64,000 nt of DNA from NCBI GenBank assembly GCA_947496705.1, contig CANMDW010000018.1:1-64000 (forward strand). Direction: 5' to 3'. Under the pieces are notes generated by a model. The model was not told where the DNA came from and did not search any database. It saw only the letters and a list, made by a program, of their open reading frames with translations. The DNA is from an uncultured Aquimarina sp. (lineage in GTDB: Bacteria; Bacteroidota; Bacteroidia; Flavobacteriales; Flavobacteriaceae). Shown in pieces: positions 8,245 through 15,794 of this stretch. Made by a program: the position numbers and the translations under genes. The first letter of the stretch is position 1; each line of letters starts with the position of its first letter.

Positions 8245-10083
8245 ATGAAGATATTTTATACAATTCTTATCGGTATATGTATAGGCAACCCATTCATATT
8301 ACACTCACAATCAAATAACGGCAAAGTAACAGAAATAGAACAAAGTTTACTGCGGTCCAAAGAGTTTATGCATAAAAACTTAGACAGTTCTATGTATTAT
8401 TCTAATAAAGCGCTATATCTGTCCAAATCAATTGCCAATGATACGCTATTGGCTAAATCAAATTTGCAAAAAAGCAGCCTTCTTATTTTTAAAAAAGGAT
8501 TTTCTGAAGCCGATTCATTGCTTCAAAACAACCTGAGTAAGGAACTTCCCAAACATATTGAAGGACAAACCTGGCATAATCTGGGAACCATCCAATATTA
8601 TAAGCAGGATTTTGAAAAAGCCCTTAGTATCTATCTAAAAGCAGCAAAAATCCTTGAAAAATCCAATAATCAAAAATTATTGGTAAATACATATACAAAT
8701 ATTGGCTCTATTAATGCAAGTCTGAAATATTATGATAACGCATTAAACTATTTTGAAAAAGCACTTCCTTTAAGTGAGTTTAATGAATCAATACGATTGC
8801 AAATCCTGGTCAATCTAAGCACTATATATTATGATCAGAAACTATTTAAAAAATATTTGGAAAGTGCTGGTAATGCCGAAAAACTAGCAAAGAAGTATAA
8901 TGCAAAGCGTATGCTTTCTGTACTGTATAGTAATTTATCAAATTACTATGCCGAAGAAGGATCAGCATATAATAAAGCTATAGCTTATGGCAAAGAAGGA
9001 ATTAAACTTAAAAAAGAACTTAATATCCAAAACACCATTGGTTTTACCTACAATAATTTAGGGTATTCCTATCTTAAAAAAGAAGAATACAGCAAAGCCA
9101 TTGCTTATCTTGATAGTGCGATGCCTGGTGCACAAGGGCTGTTAAAAACCTACATTTATAACAATCTTAAGAAATCCTATGCCGGCTTAAAGGATTATAA
9201 AAAAGCAATGCATTATGCCGATTTAAAGGATCAGCTCAAAGATTCTATTACCAATGAGAAACAAAAAGAAAAAGTTGCCGAATTAACAGAAAAATTCGAA
9301 TCTGAAAAAAAACAACAGCAAATCGATATACTGGACACCAAAAATGAGTTACAAGCATTTACGATCAAGCAGCAAAAAACCTTTTTGGTAATTTTACTGG
9401 TATTCGGGCTCCTGGTTTTGGTTTTGGGGTATTTTGGATTCAAAAATTACAAAACAAAGCAGCAATTGGATACGGTACTGCTTCAGCAAAAATTAAGAAA
9501 AACCCAGCTAAACCCGCATTTTTTGTTCAATGCGCTACAGAGTATTCAGAATTTTATCTATCAAAATGATAAGGAAAAATCGAGTTCGTACCTTGCCAGT
9601 TATTCAAAATTAATACGATTGGTACTGGAGAAATCAGATCAGAATTTCATTAGTGTGGAAGATGACAAACTGGCTTTAGAATCCTACCTCAATCTACAGC
9701 AACTCACACATAACAATTCGTTTTCATATCACATAGAAATTGATGAAGAAGTAGATGAGGATTTTGATCGCTTACCCTCACTCATTACGCAACCTTTTGT
9801 AGAAAATGCTGTATTACATGGGTTAAAAGATATCCCCGAAGGAACTATAACCGTAAGATATCACAAAAAAAATAACACTTTATGCGTTTCGATCATAGAT
9901 AATGGTAACGGTATTAAAACCAAAAAGGATGATGCCAAAAAACTACATAAATCCATGAGTATGGGCATTATAGAAGAGCAACTTAAACATCTAAACAGAA
10001 CATCCATAGGTTTTAAAGGAGCTATCTCAATTGATTCTTCTACTCATGGAACAGCAGTTGTTTTAAGTTTTACTGCAGCCTAA
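8245..10083 (+). CDS. TPR sensor histidine kinase, LytS/PF06580 type
   Basis: A 612-residue protein. An N-terminal signal (about 1-22) is followed by a periplasmic array of tetratricopeptide repeats (about 75-330), a coiled coil (about 335-375) and one membrane helix (about 381-400). A cytoplasmic His_kinase domain follows, with phospho-acceptor motif NPHFLFNALQSI (His near 425). The ATPase region has PSLITQPFVENAVLHG (N box) and IDNGNGIK (G1). It pairs with the LytTR response regulator 131 bp downstream and probably phosphorylates it. The signal is unknown; periplasmic TPRs suggest protein-protein sensing. Confidence 0.9.
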   Translation: MKIFYTILIGICIGNPFILHSQSNNGKVTEIEQSLLRSKEFMHKNLDSSMYYSNKALYLSKSIANDTLLAKSNLQKSSLLIFKKGFSEADSLLQNNLSKELPKHIEGQTWHNLGTIQYYKQDFEKALSIYLKAAKILEKSNNQKLLVNTYTNIGSINASLKYYDNALNYFEKALPLSEFNESIRLQILVNLSTIYYDQKLFKKYLESAGNAEKLAKKYNAKRMLSVLYSNLSNYYAEEGSAYNKAIAYGKEGIKLKKELNIQNTIGFTYNNLGYSYLKKEEYSKAIAYLDSAMPGAQGLLKTYIYNNLKKSYAGLKDYKKAMHYADLKDQLKDSITNEKQKEKVAELTEKFESEKKQQQIDILDTKNELQAFTIKQQKTFLVILLVFGLLVLVLGYFGFKNYKTKQQLDTVLLQQKLRKTQLNPHFLFNALQSIQNFIYQNDKEKSSSYLASYSKLIRLVLEKSDQNFISVEDDKLALESYLNLQQLTHNNSFSYHIEIDEEVDEDFDRLPSLITQPFVENAVLHGLKDIPEGTITVRYHKKNNTLCVSIIDNGNGIKTKKDDAKKLHKSMSMGIIEEQLKHLNRTSIGFKGAISIDSSTHGTAVVLSFTAA

Positions 10084-10181
10084 ACAGCAGACAAGTACTT
10101 GAGAAGCGAGGAATGAGGTACGAAATTTCAACTTCGGTCTTCTCTCCCCGGTCTTCAGACCTCACCAGCGATAGATTATTT

Positions 10182-10210
10182 TTGAGACCAATAATTCTAT
10201 AGTATCTTTA
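10182..10210 (+). promoter_or_regulatory. Putative Bacteroidota promoter for the LytTR gene
   Basis: TTG (10182-10184), an 18-bp spacer and TATCTTTA (10203-10210) fit TTG-N17-23-TAnnTTTG with one mismatch at the last base. The ATG of the regulator begins only 4 bp further on, so the leader would be very short. It suggests transcription of the regulator independent of the kinase. Confidence 0.45.
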
Positions 10211-10214
10211 TGGC

Positions 10215-10964
10215 ATGAATACACTGTCATGTTTTATTGTTGAAGATGATCCCCAGGCACTTGCTTATGTTTCTGCTATCATTAAACACTATGGAAATAT
10301 TGATATCATGGGTAGTTCGAACACCATTCAAGCAGCTGCAGATCAGGTAAAAAAATTACAACCCGATTTTTTAATTCTTGATGTATTTCTTGAAGATGGT
10401 AATGCTTTTGAATTTCTGGCACTTTTTGAGGCTATTGATTTTAAGATCATCTTTACCACCTCTTTTGCAAAATATGCGATAGATGCCTTCAGATTTAGTG
10501 CATTAGACTATCTTTTAAAACCCTATGAAGAAAAAGATCTCATTGCTGCTCTGGATAAAGTTTCAGAAGATATTCATAAAGAAAGCTATCAACAGCAATT
10601 AAATGCTTTGCTTCATAATCTTTCCGATCATAAAATATCAAAAAAATTAGTACTCAAAAATACAGATGCTATCTATATCGTAAACATAGAAGAGATCCTT
10701 TATGCCAAATCTGATAATAATTATACGACCTTCATCATGGTTCATGGTAAAGAAATATTGGTATCCAAGCCTCTTAAATCATTTGATGAAAAGCTAGCCA
10801 ATTATAATTTTTTTAGGGTTCATCAGAGCTTTTTGATCAACCTCTCCTACATTTCTTCTTTTGATAGGAGAAATGAAGAAGTGATCCTAAAACAAATACA
10901 TGCAGTGCCCGTTGCGCAAAGCAGAAAAAAGGATTTAGTCGATTATATCAATAAACTTTTCTGA
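10215..10964 (+). CDS. LytTR-family response regulator
   Basis: A 249-residue two-domain regulator. The receiver domain (1-120) has the acidic pocket EDD at 10-12, phospho-acceptor D56 in LILDVFL and the conserved lysine in LLKPYEE near 107. The LytTR DNA-binding domain covers about 145-249 (LYAKSDNNYTTF, FFRVHQSFLINL, VPVAQSRKKDL). It is the cognate partner of the upstream TPR histidine kinase. LytTR regulators bind paired direct repeats; I could not identify targets with confidence. Confidence 0.93.
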   Translation: MNTLSCFIVEDDPQALAYVSAIIKHYGNIDIMGSSNTIQAAADQVKKLQPDFLILDVFLEDGNAFEFLALFEAIDFKIIFTTSFAKYAIDAFRFSALDYLLKPYEEKDLIAALDKVSEDIHKESYQQQLNALLHNLSDHKISKKLVLKNTDAIYIVNIEEILYAKSDNNYTTFIMVHGKEILVSKPLKSFDEKLANYNFFRVHQSFLINLSYISSFDRRNEEVILKQIHAVPVAQSRKKDLVDYINKLF

Positions 10965-11084
10965 AATACTCGATCAAACTCTTTAATTTCTAAAAATATC
11001 CTTTCAAATTCTCATTTGTAATAAATCTTCTCTCTAATAGATCTACATTAGACCATAGAATCTATATCAAAAACAAAAAAGGCA

Positions 11085-11720
11085 ATGAGAAAAACAATCA
11101 TCACCATCGCATCAATTGCGGTATTCTTTTCCTGCGGAAAAGACAAAAACAATGACAAAGAAGAACCTGGATTATTAGACGCCATCAAGAGCGTTTCTGA
11201 TCTGACTAAAGTAGCCAATGAATTTGAAGAGATAGAAGAAGAAAACGAAAAACTAGTGAATGCTGCCCCTATCTCTAATGAAACATTAAAAACCTTACTA
11301 CCTCAAAGCCTTATAGGTTATACTCGTAAAAAGTTTTCTGTAGGCAATCAATTTATGGCCGATATAGCAATGGCCGAAGCCGAATATGAAAATGAAGACG
11401 GAGATATGATCTCTTTTTCAATCATCGATGGCGCCGGAGAAACAGGAAGTGCCATGATCACACTTGCACGCTTAGGTTTTGCCAGAGATTTTGAAGAACA
11501 AAGTGATAGAGGATATAAAAAATCCACCACTATTAATGGATATAAGGCTCTTGAAGAGGTAGAACGAGATGAGTATGATGACAGTGAAGGTTCTAAAATT
11601 GAGATACTGATCTCTAATCGGTTTATGGTTTCATTAGAAGGGGAACGAACACCATTAAAACAATTAAAAAAAGCAGTCGATCAACTAGATCTTAATGCTT
11701 TGGCCCGTAAAGCCGATTAA
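11085..11720 (+). CDS. Lipoprotein of unknown function, first gene of the VWA operon
   Basis: A 211-residue protein with an N-terminal signal ending in FFSC, a lipobox with Cys17. The mature part is acidic with a predicted coiled stretch (residues 40-65), then a soluble alpha/beta-looking domain. I recognise no family. It starts a probable operon with the VWA lipoprotein (40 bp downstream) and the secreted 237-residue protein. It is therefore presumably a periplasmic or outer-membrane component working with the VWA protein. Confidence 0.7.
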   Translation: MRKTIITIASIAVFFSCGKDKNNDKEEPGLLDAIKSVSDLTKVANEFEEIEEENEKLVNAAPISNETLKTLLPQSLIGYTRKKFSVGNQFMADIAMAEAEYENEDGDMISFSIIDGAGETGSAMITLARLGFARDFEEQSDRGYKKSTTINGYKALEEVERDEYDDSEGSKIEILISNRFMVSLEGERTPLKQLKKAVDQLDLNALARKAD

Positions 11721-11760
11721 CCCCTTTATTCACGTAAATCATTTCAACAAAATTCATACA

Positions 11761-12462
11761 ATGAAAAAAATAATCACCATACTATCTCTTTACATTGCAT
11801 TTGCTACATTTCATTCATGTTATGTGATCAAAAAGTCTGATCAATTTTTTGGGATTGAAACATCATCCCGCAATACCCTGTATTTAATCGACATATCGGG
11901 CAGCATGGAAGGGATTGATGAAGGCTCTGTAAAAGATCAATTAATGCGGGAAGCAGGAAATAAAGCAGGAAGTGCAGTAAGCAATACCATCGGAGGAAAA
12001 ATAGGAAACATTCTTGGTAAACAGGTAACAAAACAAGCCACCAAACTCGGAGCAGTGAAGCGAAAACTGATTCCGGCTATAAAAGGTTTGCCAGAAGGTA
12101 AAAAATTTGCTGTTTTTGCCTATGAAAATCAGGTGACCAAACAAGCTGCAGAACTTAGAATTTCCAGCAGCATGGCAAGAACCTCTGCCAATATTTTTGT
12201 CGAAAACCTAAAAGCCGGCGGAGGGACCAATACTTCTTTAGGATTGGTAGAAGCATTATCCACACCGGGCGTACAGGAAATTGTTTTGATGAGTGATGGT
12301 CTGCCCAACGGTGGTCCGGAAGCGGTGCTTGAAGAAGTCAGAAAAGTAAATACCAACAATATCATTATTCATACCATTGCCTTTGGGGAAGATGCCGATC
12401 ACAATTTTATGAGAACCCTGGCACAAGAACACAACGGCACTTTTATCACTTCTAAAATGTAA
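11761..12462 (+). CDS. VWA-domain lipoprotein
   Basis: A 233-residue protein. The start chosen is the ATG at 11761 (MKKIITILS), because it gives a proper lipoprotein signal ending in FHSC at residue 20; an earlier in-frame codon would overlap the preceding gene. The VWA fold has a complete MIDAS: DISGSM near residue 43, a conserved threonine in GGGTNTS and LMSDGLPNGG. A glycine/alanine-rich amphipathic insert (GNKAGSAVSNTIGGKIGNILG) follows the first MIDAS strand. It probably binds a protein ligand through metal on the periplasmic face. Confidence 0.85.
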   Translation: MKKIITILSLYIAFATFHSCYVIKKSDQFFGIETSSRNTLYLIDISGSMEGIDEGSVKDQLMREAGNKAGSAVSNTIGGKIGNILGKQVTKQATKLGAVKRKLIPAIKGLPEGKKFAVFAYENQVTKQAAELRISSSMARTSANIFVENLKAGGGTNTSLGLVEALSTPGVQEIVLMSDGLPNGGPEAVLEEVRKVNTNNIIIHTIAFGEDADHNFMRTLAQEHNGTFITSKM

Positions 12463-12468
12463 TTGAAA

Positions 12469-13182
12469 ATGAAAACCAACACTGGAATACAAATCACTAT
12501 TCTTTTCATACTCCTATGTGTGATACTACCCGCAGCATCTTATGCCCAGGATTGTGATGCCGTTCTTTTTATGAAAGAAGGAGCTTTACTAACCTATACA
12601 GATTATACTAAAAAAGGAAAGAAACTTGGCTCTAGCGAACATAAAACGACATCGATTACCGAAGAAAGCGGCAGTTATACTGCTATAATTCAAGCAACCA
12701 AAAAGGATGAAAAAGATAAAGAAACGTTCTCTACCAGCTATAAAGCCGAGTGCAAGGCCGGACTCTTTAGTGTAGACATGATTCGTTTTTTTAATTTCGA
12801 CAAATTGTCTGAGCAACAAAAGGAAGGGCTTTCACTGGAAATCGATGGGGATGTACTAGAGTTTCCTACTGATAGTGAGGTTGGTGATACCATGGACGAT
12901 GGTTACATTACTATCAAACTAAACAATCAGGGATTCACCCTTGTAACTATGACTTTTGATGTAAAAAACAGAAAAATTGTTACCGAAGAAGATGTTACCA
13001 CCCCTGCAGGAACATTTGCATGTCAAAAGGTAACTTTTGATTTTGAAAGCAAATTCGGAATCCTAAAGGTTAAAGGTAGTGGTATAGAATGGTATCATGA
13101 CAATGTGGTAATTATTCGATCAGAATCCTATAATAAAAAAGGTAAATTAACAGGCTATCATGAGCTAACAAAGATGCAATAA
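12469..13182 (+). CDS. Secreted DUF3108/TapB-like protein
   Basis: A 237-residue protein with a signal peptide (cleavage probably after SYA, residues 25-27) and a beta-rich mature part. The ATG at 12469, 6 bp after the VWA stop, is taken as the start. An in-frame TTG at 12463 is less likely. The pattern (TPAGTFACQKV, EWYHDNVVIIRSE) is like periplasmic DUF3108/TapB-type proteins of Bacteroidota. Tight spacing puts it in the operon with the lipoprotein and VWA protein. The function is unknown. Confidence 0.7.
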   Translation: MKTNTGIQITILFILLCVILPAASYAQDCDAVLFMKEGALLTYTDYTKKGKKLGSSEHKTTSITEESGSYTAIIQATKKDEKDKETFSTSYKAECKAGLFSVDMIRFFNFDKLSEQQKEGLSLEIDGDVLEFPTDSEVGDTMDDGYITIKLNNQGFTLVTMTFDVKNRKIVTEEDVTTPAGTFACQKVTFDFESKFGILKVKGSGIEWYHDNVVIIRSESYNKKGKLTGYHELTKMQ

Positions 13183-13313
13183 CAAGCAGAAGATAATCAA
13201 TTTCGAGCATGCTGGAATGATTGTGATTGCCTATGTGGGCCCGTGGTGTAACGATAGGAGATTTTTATATAAATGATCTCTGTACTTTTAAAAAAATGAG
13301 TTCAATAAAAGAC

Positions 13314-13608
13314 CGTATAGATTGCTGGTTTTAGCCCTTCTGCCCTTCCCTGCTCCAGGGATTTTAACAGTATCTCATTTCCGGTTTTACCGGTCTCAAA
13401 ATTGGATGTGAATATATCCTGCACCCGATTACCATCTTTAAATGCTTTTACTAAAAACTCAGGTGGAGCAGTTTCATTATTTTGAAGAATATAGGCATGT
13501 TGCTGGCAGTCTGTATTCAATCTTAAGTAGGTAATCCCAAAATCACAATGGACCAGATCACCTTTTTGGATAATCTTATCATCAGGTCGGTTAGAAAACG
13601 AAACGATA
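13314..13608 (-). pseudogene. Duplicated fragment of the M24 peptidase gene
   Basis: These 295 bp match 16056-16350 inside the M24 peptidase gene without gaps and with 5 differences, about 98 percent identity. The fragment keeps one open stretch encoding NTDCQQHAYILQNNE through GLKPAIYT but has neither start nor end of the gene. Both edges change abruptly to unrelated sequence. It is a recent non-functional partial copy about 2.7 kb from its source, in the same orientation. Confidence 0.93.
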
Positions 13609-13690
13609 GATGAGTATTGCTATTCCAAAAACCAGTCCATATTCAAATAATCTTAGGAATAATAATATTGAAGCGTACCTTAATCTAAAT

Positions 13691-13930
13691 AATTCCCCGA
13701 CGGCTCTGCCTCGGGCCTGCCTGTTGCAGACAGGGTTTCCGATTAACCTCTCCTTGGGAGAGGTCGGAACTGCCTTTTTCGGCAGTTTCGGGTGAGGCTA
13801 AATACAAAATTTCGGTTTTTGGCCCCGAGGCCAAAGCTTGTGCCCAACTTGATTGGGTATGAAACCGGCGAAATACCCCCTATGGCTTGCCTCGGGGATA
13901 CCTGCCTGTCGGCAAGGCAGGGTCGGTTTC
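13691..13930. repeat. Cluster of GC-rich hairpin repeats
   Basis: Five palindromes lie side by side. CCCCGA/TCGGG arms are at 13695-13715. CCTGCCTGTTGCAGACAGG is at 13716-13734. ACCTCTCC-TTG-GGAGAGGT is at 13746-13764. AACTGCC-N6-GGCAGTT is at 13768-13787. CCTGCCTGTCGGCAAGGCAGG is at 13901-13921, nested inside GAAACCG/CGGTTTC arms (13861-13930). They belong to the same CCTGCCTG...CAGGCAGG family seen at 3942, 53996 and 54026. The cluster marks a decayed intergenic zone. Confidence 0.75.
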
Positions 13931-14166
13931 AAGAAATTTTTTATTCCTTTTTTCAATAAAGTGCATTTTTTGTTTGATAATCCCGAAAATCTGCCGGTTT
14001 CTATTACTGTTTTTGATGAATTGGGTATTAAAATAGCAAATATCAGTAATTTCCATACCTCTCAGCAAGTTTTCGATTTACACTTACTAGCCTGACACCA
14101 GGTGTGTATTTCTATCTTATACAGCAAGGTAATAAGATATCGACCGGGACCTTGGTCAAAGAGTAA
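13931..14166 (+). pseudogene. T9SS C-terminal sorting-domain remnant, frameshifted
   Basis: The reading frame from 13931 encodes an IPFFNKVHFLFDNPENLPV... then ITVFDELGIKIANISN, and stops at 14095. The other frame continues with LTSLTPGVYFYLIQQGNKI and ends GTLVKE-stop at 14166. Together these read as a type A Por-secretion (T9SS) C-terminal domain (NPFNNKV...VFDELGK...L..L.PGVYF.LI..G...TGTLVK). One frame shift lies between them, near 14078-14092. The N-terminal cargo is gone. This is the dead tail of a secreted or surface protein. Confidence 0.75.
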
Positions 14167-14454
14167 AAAATGTAGGGCTACAATCTAATAACAGCCTTCC
14201 GATCCTTATACTCAGAAGGTTATTTATTGCGTATCAAAACCCAGGCACTTCCGGTGCAGGATGATTCTTTTTTATACTATAACACTACCTGTAATAGGTA
14301 CCTATATTCCAGGGTACACCATCTTGATTATTTGATCAAATTTATAAAACTGGTTTTATTTCATTTTTATAATCAATGATTTGCATATAATTTTACCCAT
14401 GTCTTCCGGATTTCGACACTTATTATAAATCATGTTAAATTATAATCAAATCCT
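14167..14454. other. Intergenic region with nothing recognisable
   Basis: AT-rich sequence after the sorting-domain remnant with no ORF of note. It presumably carries the promoter of the downstream lipoprotein gene, but no TAnnTTTG element stands out. Confidence 0.4.
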
Positions 14455-15087
14455 ATGAAAAAACATATAAGTAAAATAGCATTTACATTTTTAATATTGT
14501 GTGCAATAAGTTGCCAGAAAGAAGAGGATGATCTCCCAGAAGAGGAACTCTTGTCGGTAAATAAAGAAAATGATTCGGTTCTGGAAAAAAACTATGCCGA
14601 TGCTATCGTATTATGTTCTATAGAAGCTATTCCTCCGGGATATAGTATTGTAGAATATATCATAGCTAATAATTGTCCTTATACCGATCTCTATTTTGGA
14701 ACATATAACGCTGTTATTGTTGAACGAATAAGTACTCCTGCTATAATTACCACCGGTGCAGGATGTGATGATAATTTTTGTATCTGGATCAAAGGAAATT
14801 ATTTTGAAGAGAATGCCTATGTAGACATTCGCAGCACACACGGATCTGTGATCCTTGGTACTTATCGGGATTCCGATCGCCATCAATATGTTAATAACCA
14901 GGGGCAGGATGTAATTACATTGCGCTTAAGATCACAATATGAAAAAGATTTATTTGCTAGTACCGGCTTGCGGATATGGGTAGTTAATCCAATTGCCCGT
15001 AAATGGGCCGATGGCAGAATTGTAAGAAGGCCCGGAGGAGATATTGGAATAAACCCCGATGATTGTGGTGGTTTGCCATGTCCATAA
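14455..15087 (+). CDS. Lipoprotein of unknown function
   Basis: A 210-residue protein with a lipoprotein signal ending in LCAISC (Cys20), followed by an acidic tether (QKEEDDLPEEELL). The mature domain has conserved-looking cysteines (LCSIEA, NNCPY, GCDDNFC, DDCGGLPCP) and looks beta-rich. The segment CIWIKGNYFEENAYVDIRS and later strands may be a beta-sandwich. I recognise no family. It lies 130 bp upstream of two double-glycine-leader peptides on the same strand. Whether it takes part in their export, immunity or reception is unknown. Confidence 0.65.
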   Translation: MKKHISKIAFTFLILCAISCQKEEDDLPEEELLSVNKENDSVLEKNYADAIVLCSIEAIPPGYSIVEYIIANNCPYTDLYFGTYNAVIVERISTPAIITTGAGCDDNFCIWIKGNYFEENAYVDIRSTHGSVILGTYRDSDRHQYVNNQGQDVITLRLRSQYEKDLFASTGLRIWVVNPIARKWADGRIVRRPGGDIGINPDDCGGLPCP

Positions 15088-15217
15088 ATTACTCCATACA
15101 AATCAGACATCTATTTACAAACGCTTTTCATTAAGTTACGTAAATCCCTGTTACAGGTAGCAAATTAATTAGTGAACTCATTTACTAAATTATAAGTTTA
15201 ATTTAAAAACCGAAATC

Positions 15218-15379
15218 ATGTTAAAAAACATTTTACATTTAGAAGGAGTACAAATACTCAACCAAAAAGAAAGAAAATTAATAAAAGCCGGAACCCAGTT
15301 CGGTAGTCATTCACAATGTTTAAGTCTTTGTGCAGGTCGATGCACTGCATCTGGAAGATGTTTCTGGATGATTGAATGA
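15218..15379 (+). CDS. Small double-glycine-type leader peptide 1 (four-Cys core)
   Basis: A 53-residue ORF. A 25-residue leader ends in QKERKLIKAG, matching the spacing of double-glycine leaders (hydrophobic positions L8, V11, I13, L14, I22, then AG at 24-25). The predicted 28-residue core carries four cysteines in CLSLCAGRC and SGRC. The leader of the neighbouring peptide is also exactly 25 residues and shares L8, V11, I13, L14, K20, I22 and G25. Such peptides are exported and trimmed by C39-peptidase ABC transporters in other systems; no such transporter is in this window. It could be a bacteriocin, a RiPP precursor or a signalling peptide. Confidence 0.7.
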   Translation: MLKNILHLEGVQILNQKERKLIKAGTQFGSHSQCLSLCAGRCTASGRCFWMIE

Positions 15380-15405
15380 TTTTCATCAGAATATTCCAGT
15401 TAATA

Positions 15406-15443
15406 AAGTAATGTTCTCTTTACCATTAAAGAGAACATTACTT
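15406..15443. other. 17-bp perfect hairpin between the two peptide genes
   Basis: The arms 15406-15422 and 15427-15443 are perfect inverted repeats (AAGTAATGTTCTCTTTA and its complement) around the 4-nt loop CCAT. A T-rich stretch follows after 8 bp but not directly at the stem base. It may act as terminator, processing site or stability element separating expression of the two peptides. Confidence 0.8.
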
Positions 15444-15495
15444 CGACACAATTTTTTTCTAGCTATTACAAACAAAACTGATAAAACTTTATCCT

Positions 15496-15687
15496 ATGTC
15501 AATACAATTTTCCAAACTAAAAAACGTTAATATTTTAAAAAAAGAGCAACAGAAAAATATACCAGGAGGTGTTTCTTTTCCTTCCGGTAATTGTAACTGT
15601 ATTACCAGAGACCGGAATGGGTTTCTGGTCATTTCTGAAGATGTGCCTTGTGACAGTATATGTGAAGATGGTTCAAATCCTGTTTAA
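15496..15687 (+). CDS. Small double-glycine leader peptide 2 (four-Cys core)
   Basis: A 63-residue protein. The 25-residue leader ends in KKEQQKNIPGG, a canonical double-glycine cleavage site. The 38-residue core is acidic (ISEDVP, ICEDGSNPV) and has four cysteines arranged as NCNC and CDSIC. Leader identity with peptide 1 is 8 of 25, concentrated at the hydrophobic positions, while the cores are unrelated. This is as expected for a family sharing one exporter. No modification enzyme, C39 transporter or immunity gene is adjacent. Confidence 0.75.
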   Translation: MSIQFSKLKNVNILKKEQQKNIPGGVSFPSGNCNCITRDRNGFLVISEDVPCDSICEDGSNPV

Positions 15688-15794
15688 TTTTAGGCAAAAA
15701 ACAACATCATGTGCAGCCATCTCCTGTATCTATGGTGGAGTAATTTTTAAGTGCGAAGTTACAAATCTACCTGAAGCAGGCTTCGCATAGCGGT

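Noticed and set aside
13853..14095. An 80-residue ORF as an independent gene
   Set aside because: Its first part is translated GC palindrome and its second part is the front of a frameshifted T9SS domain, so it is not a real gene.
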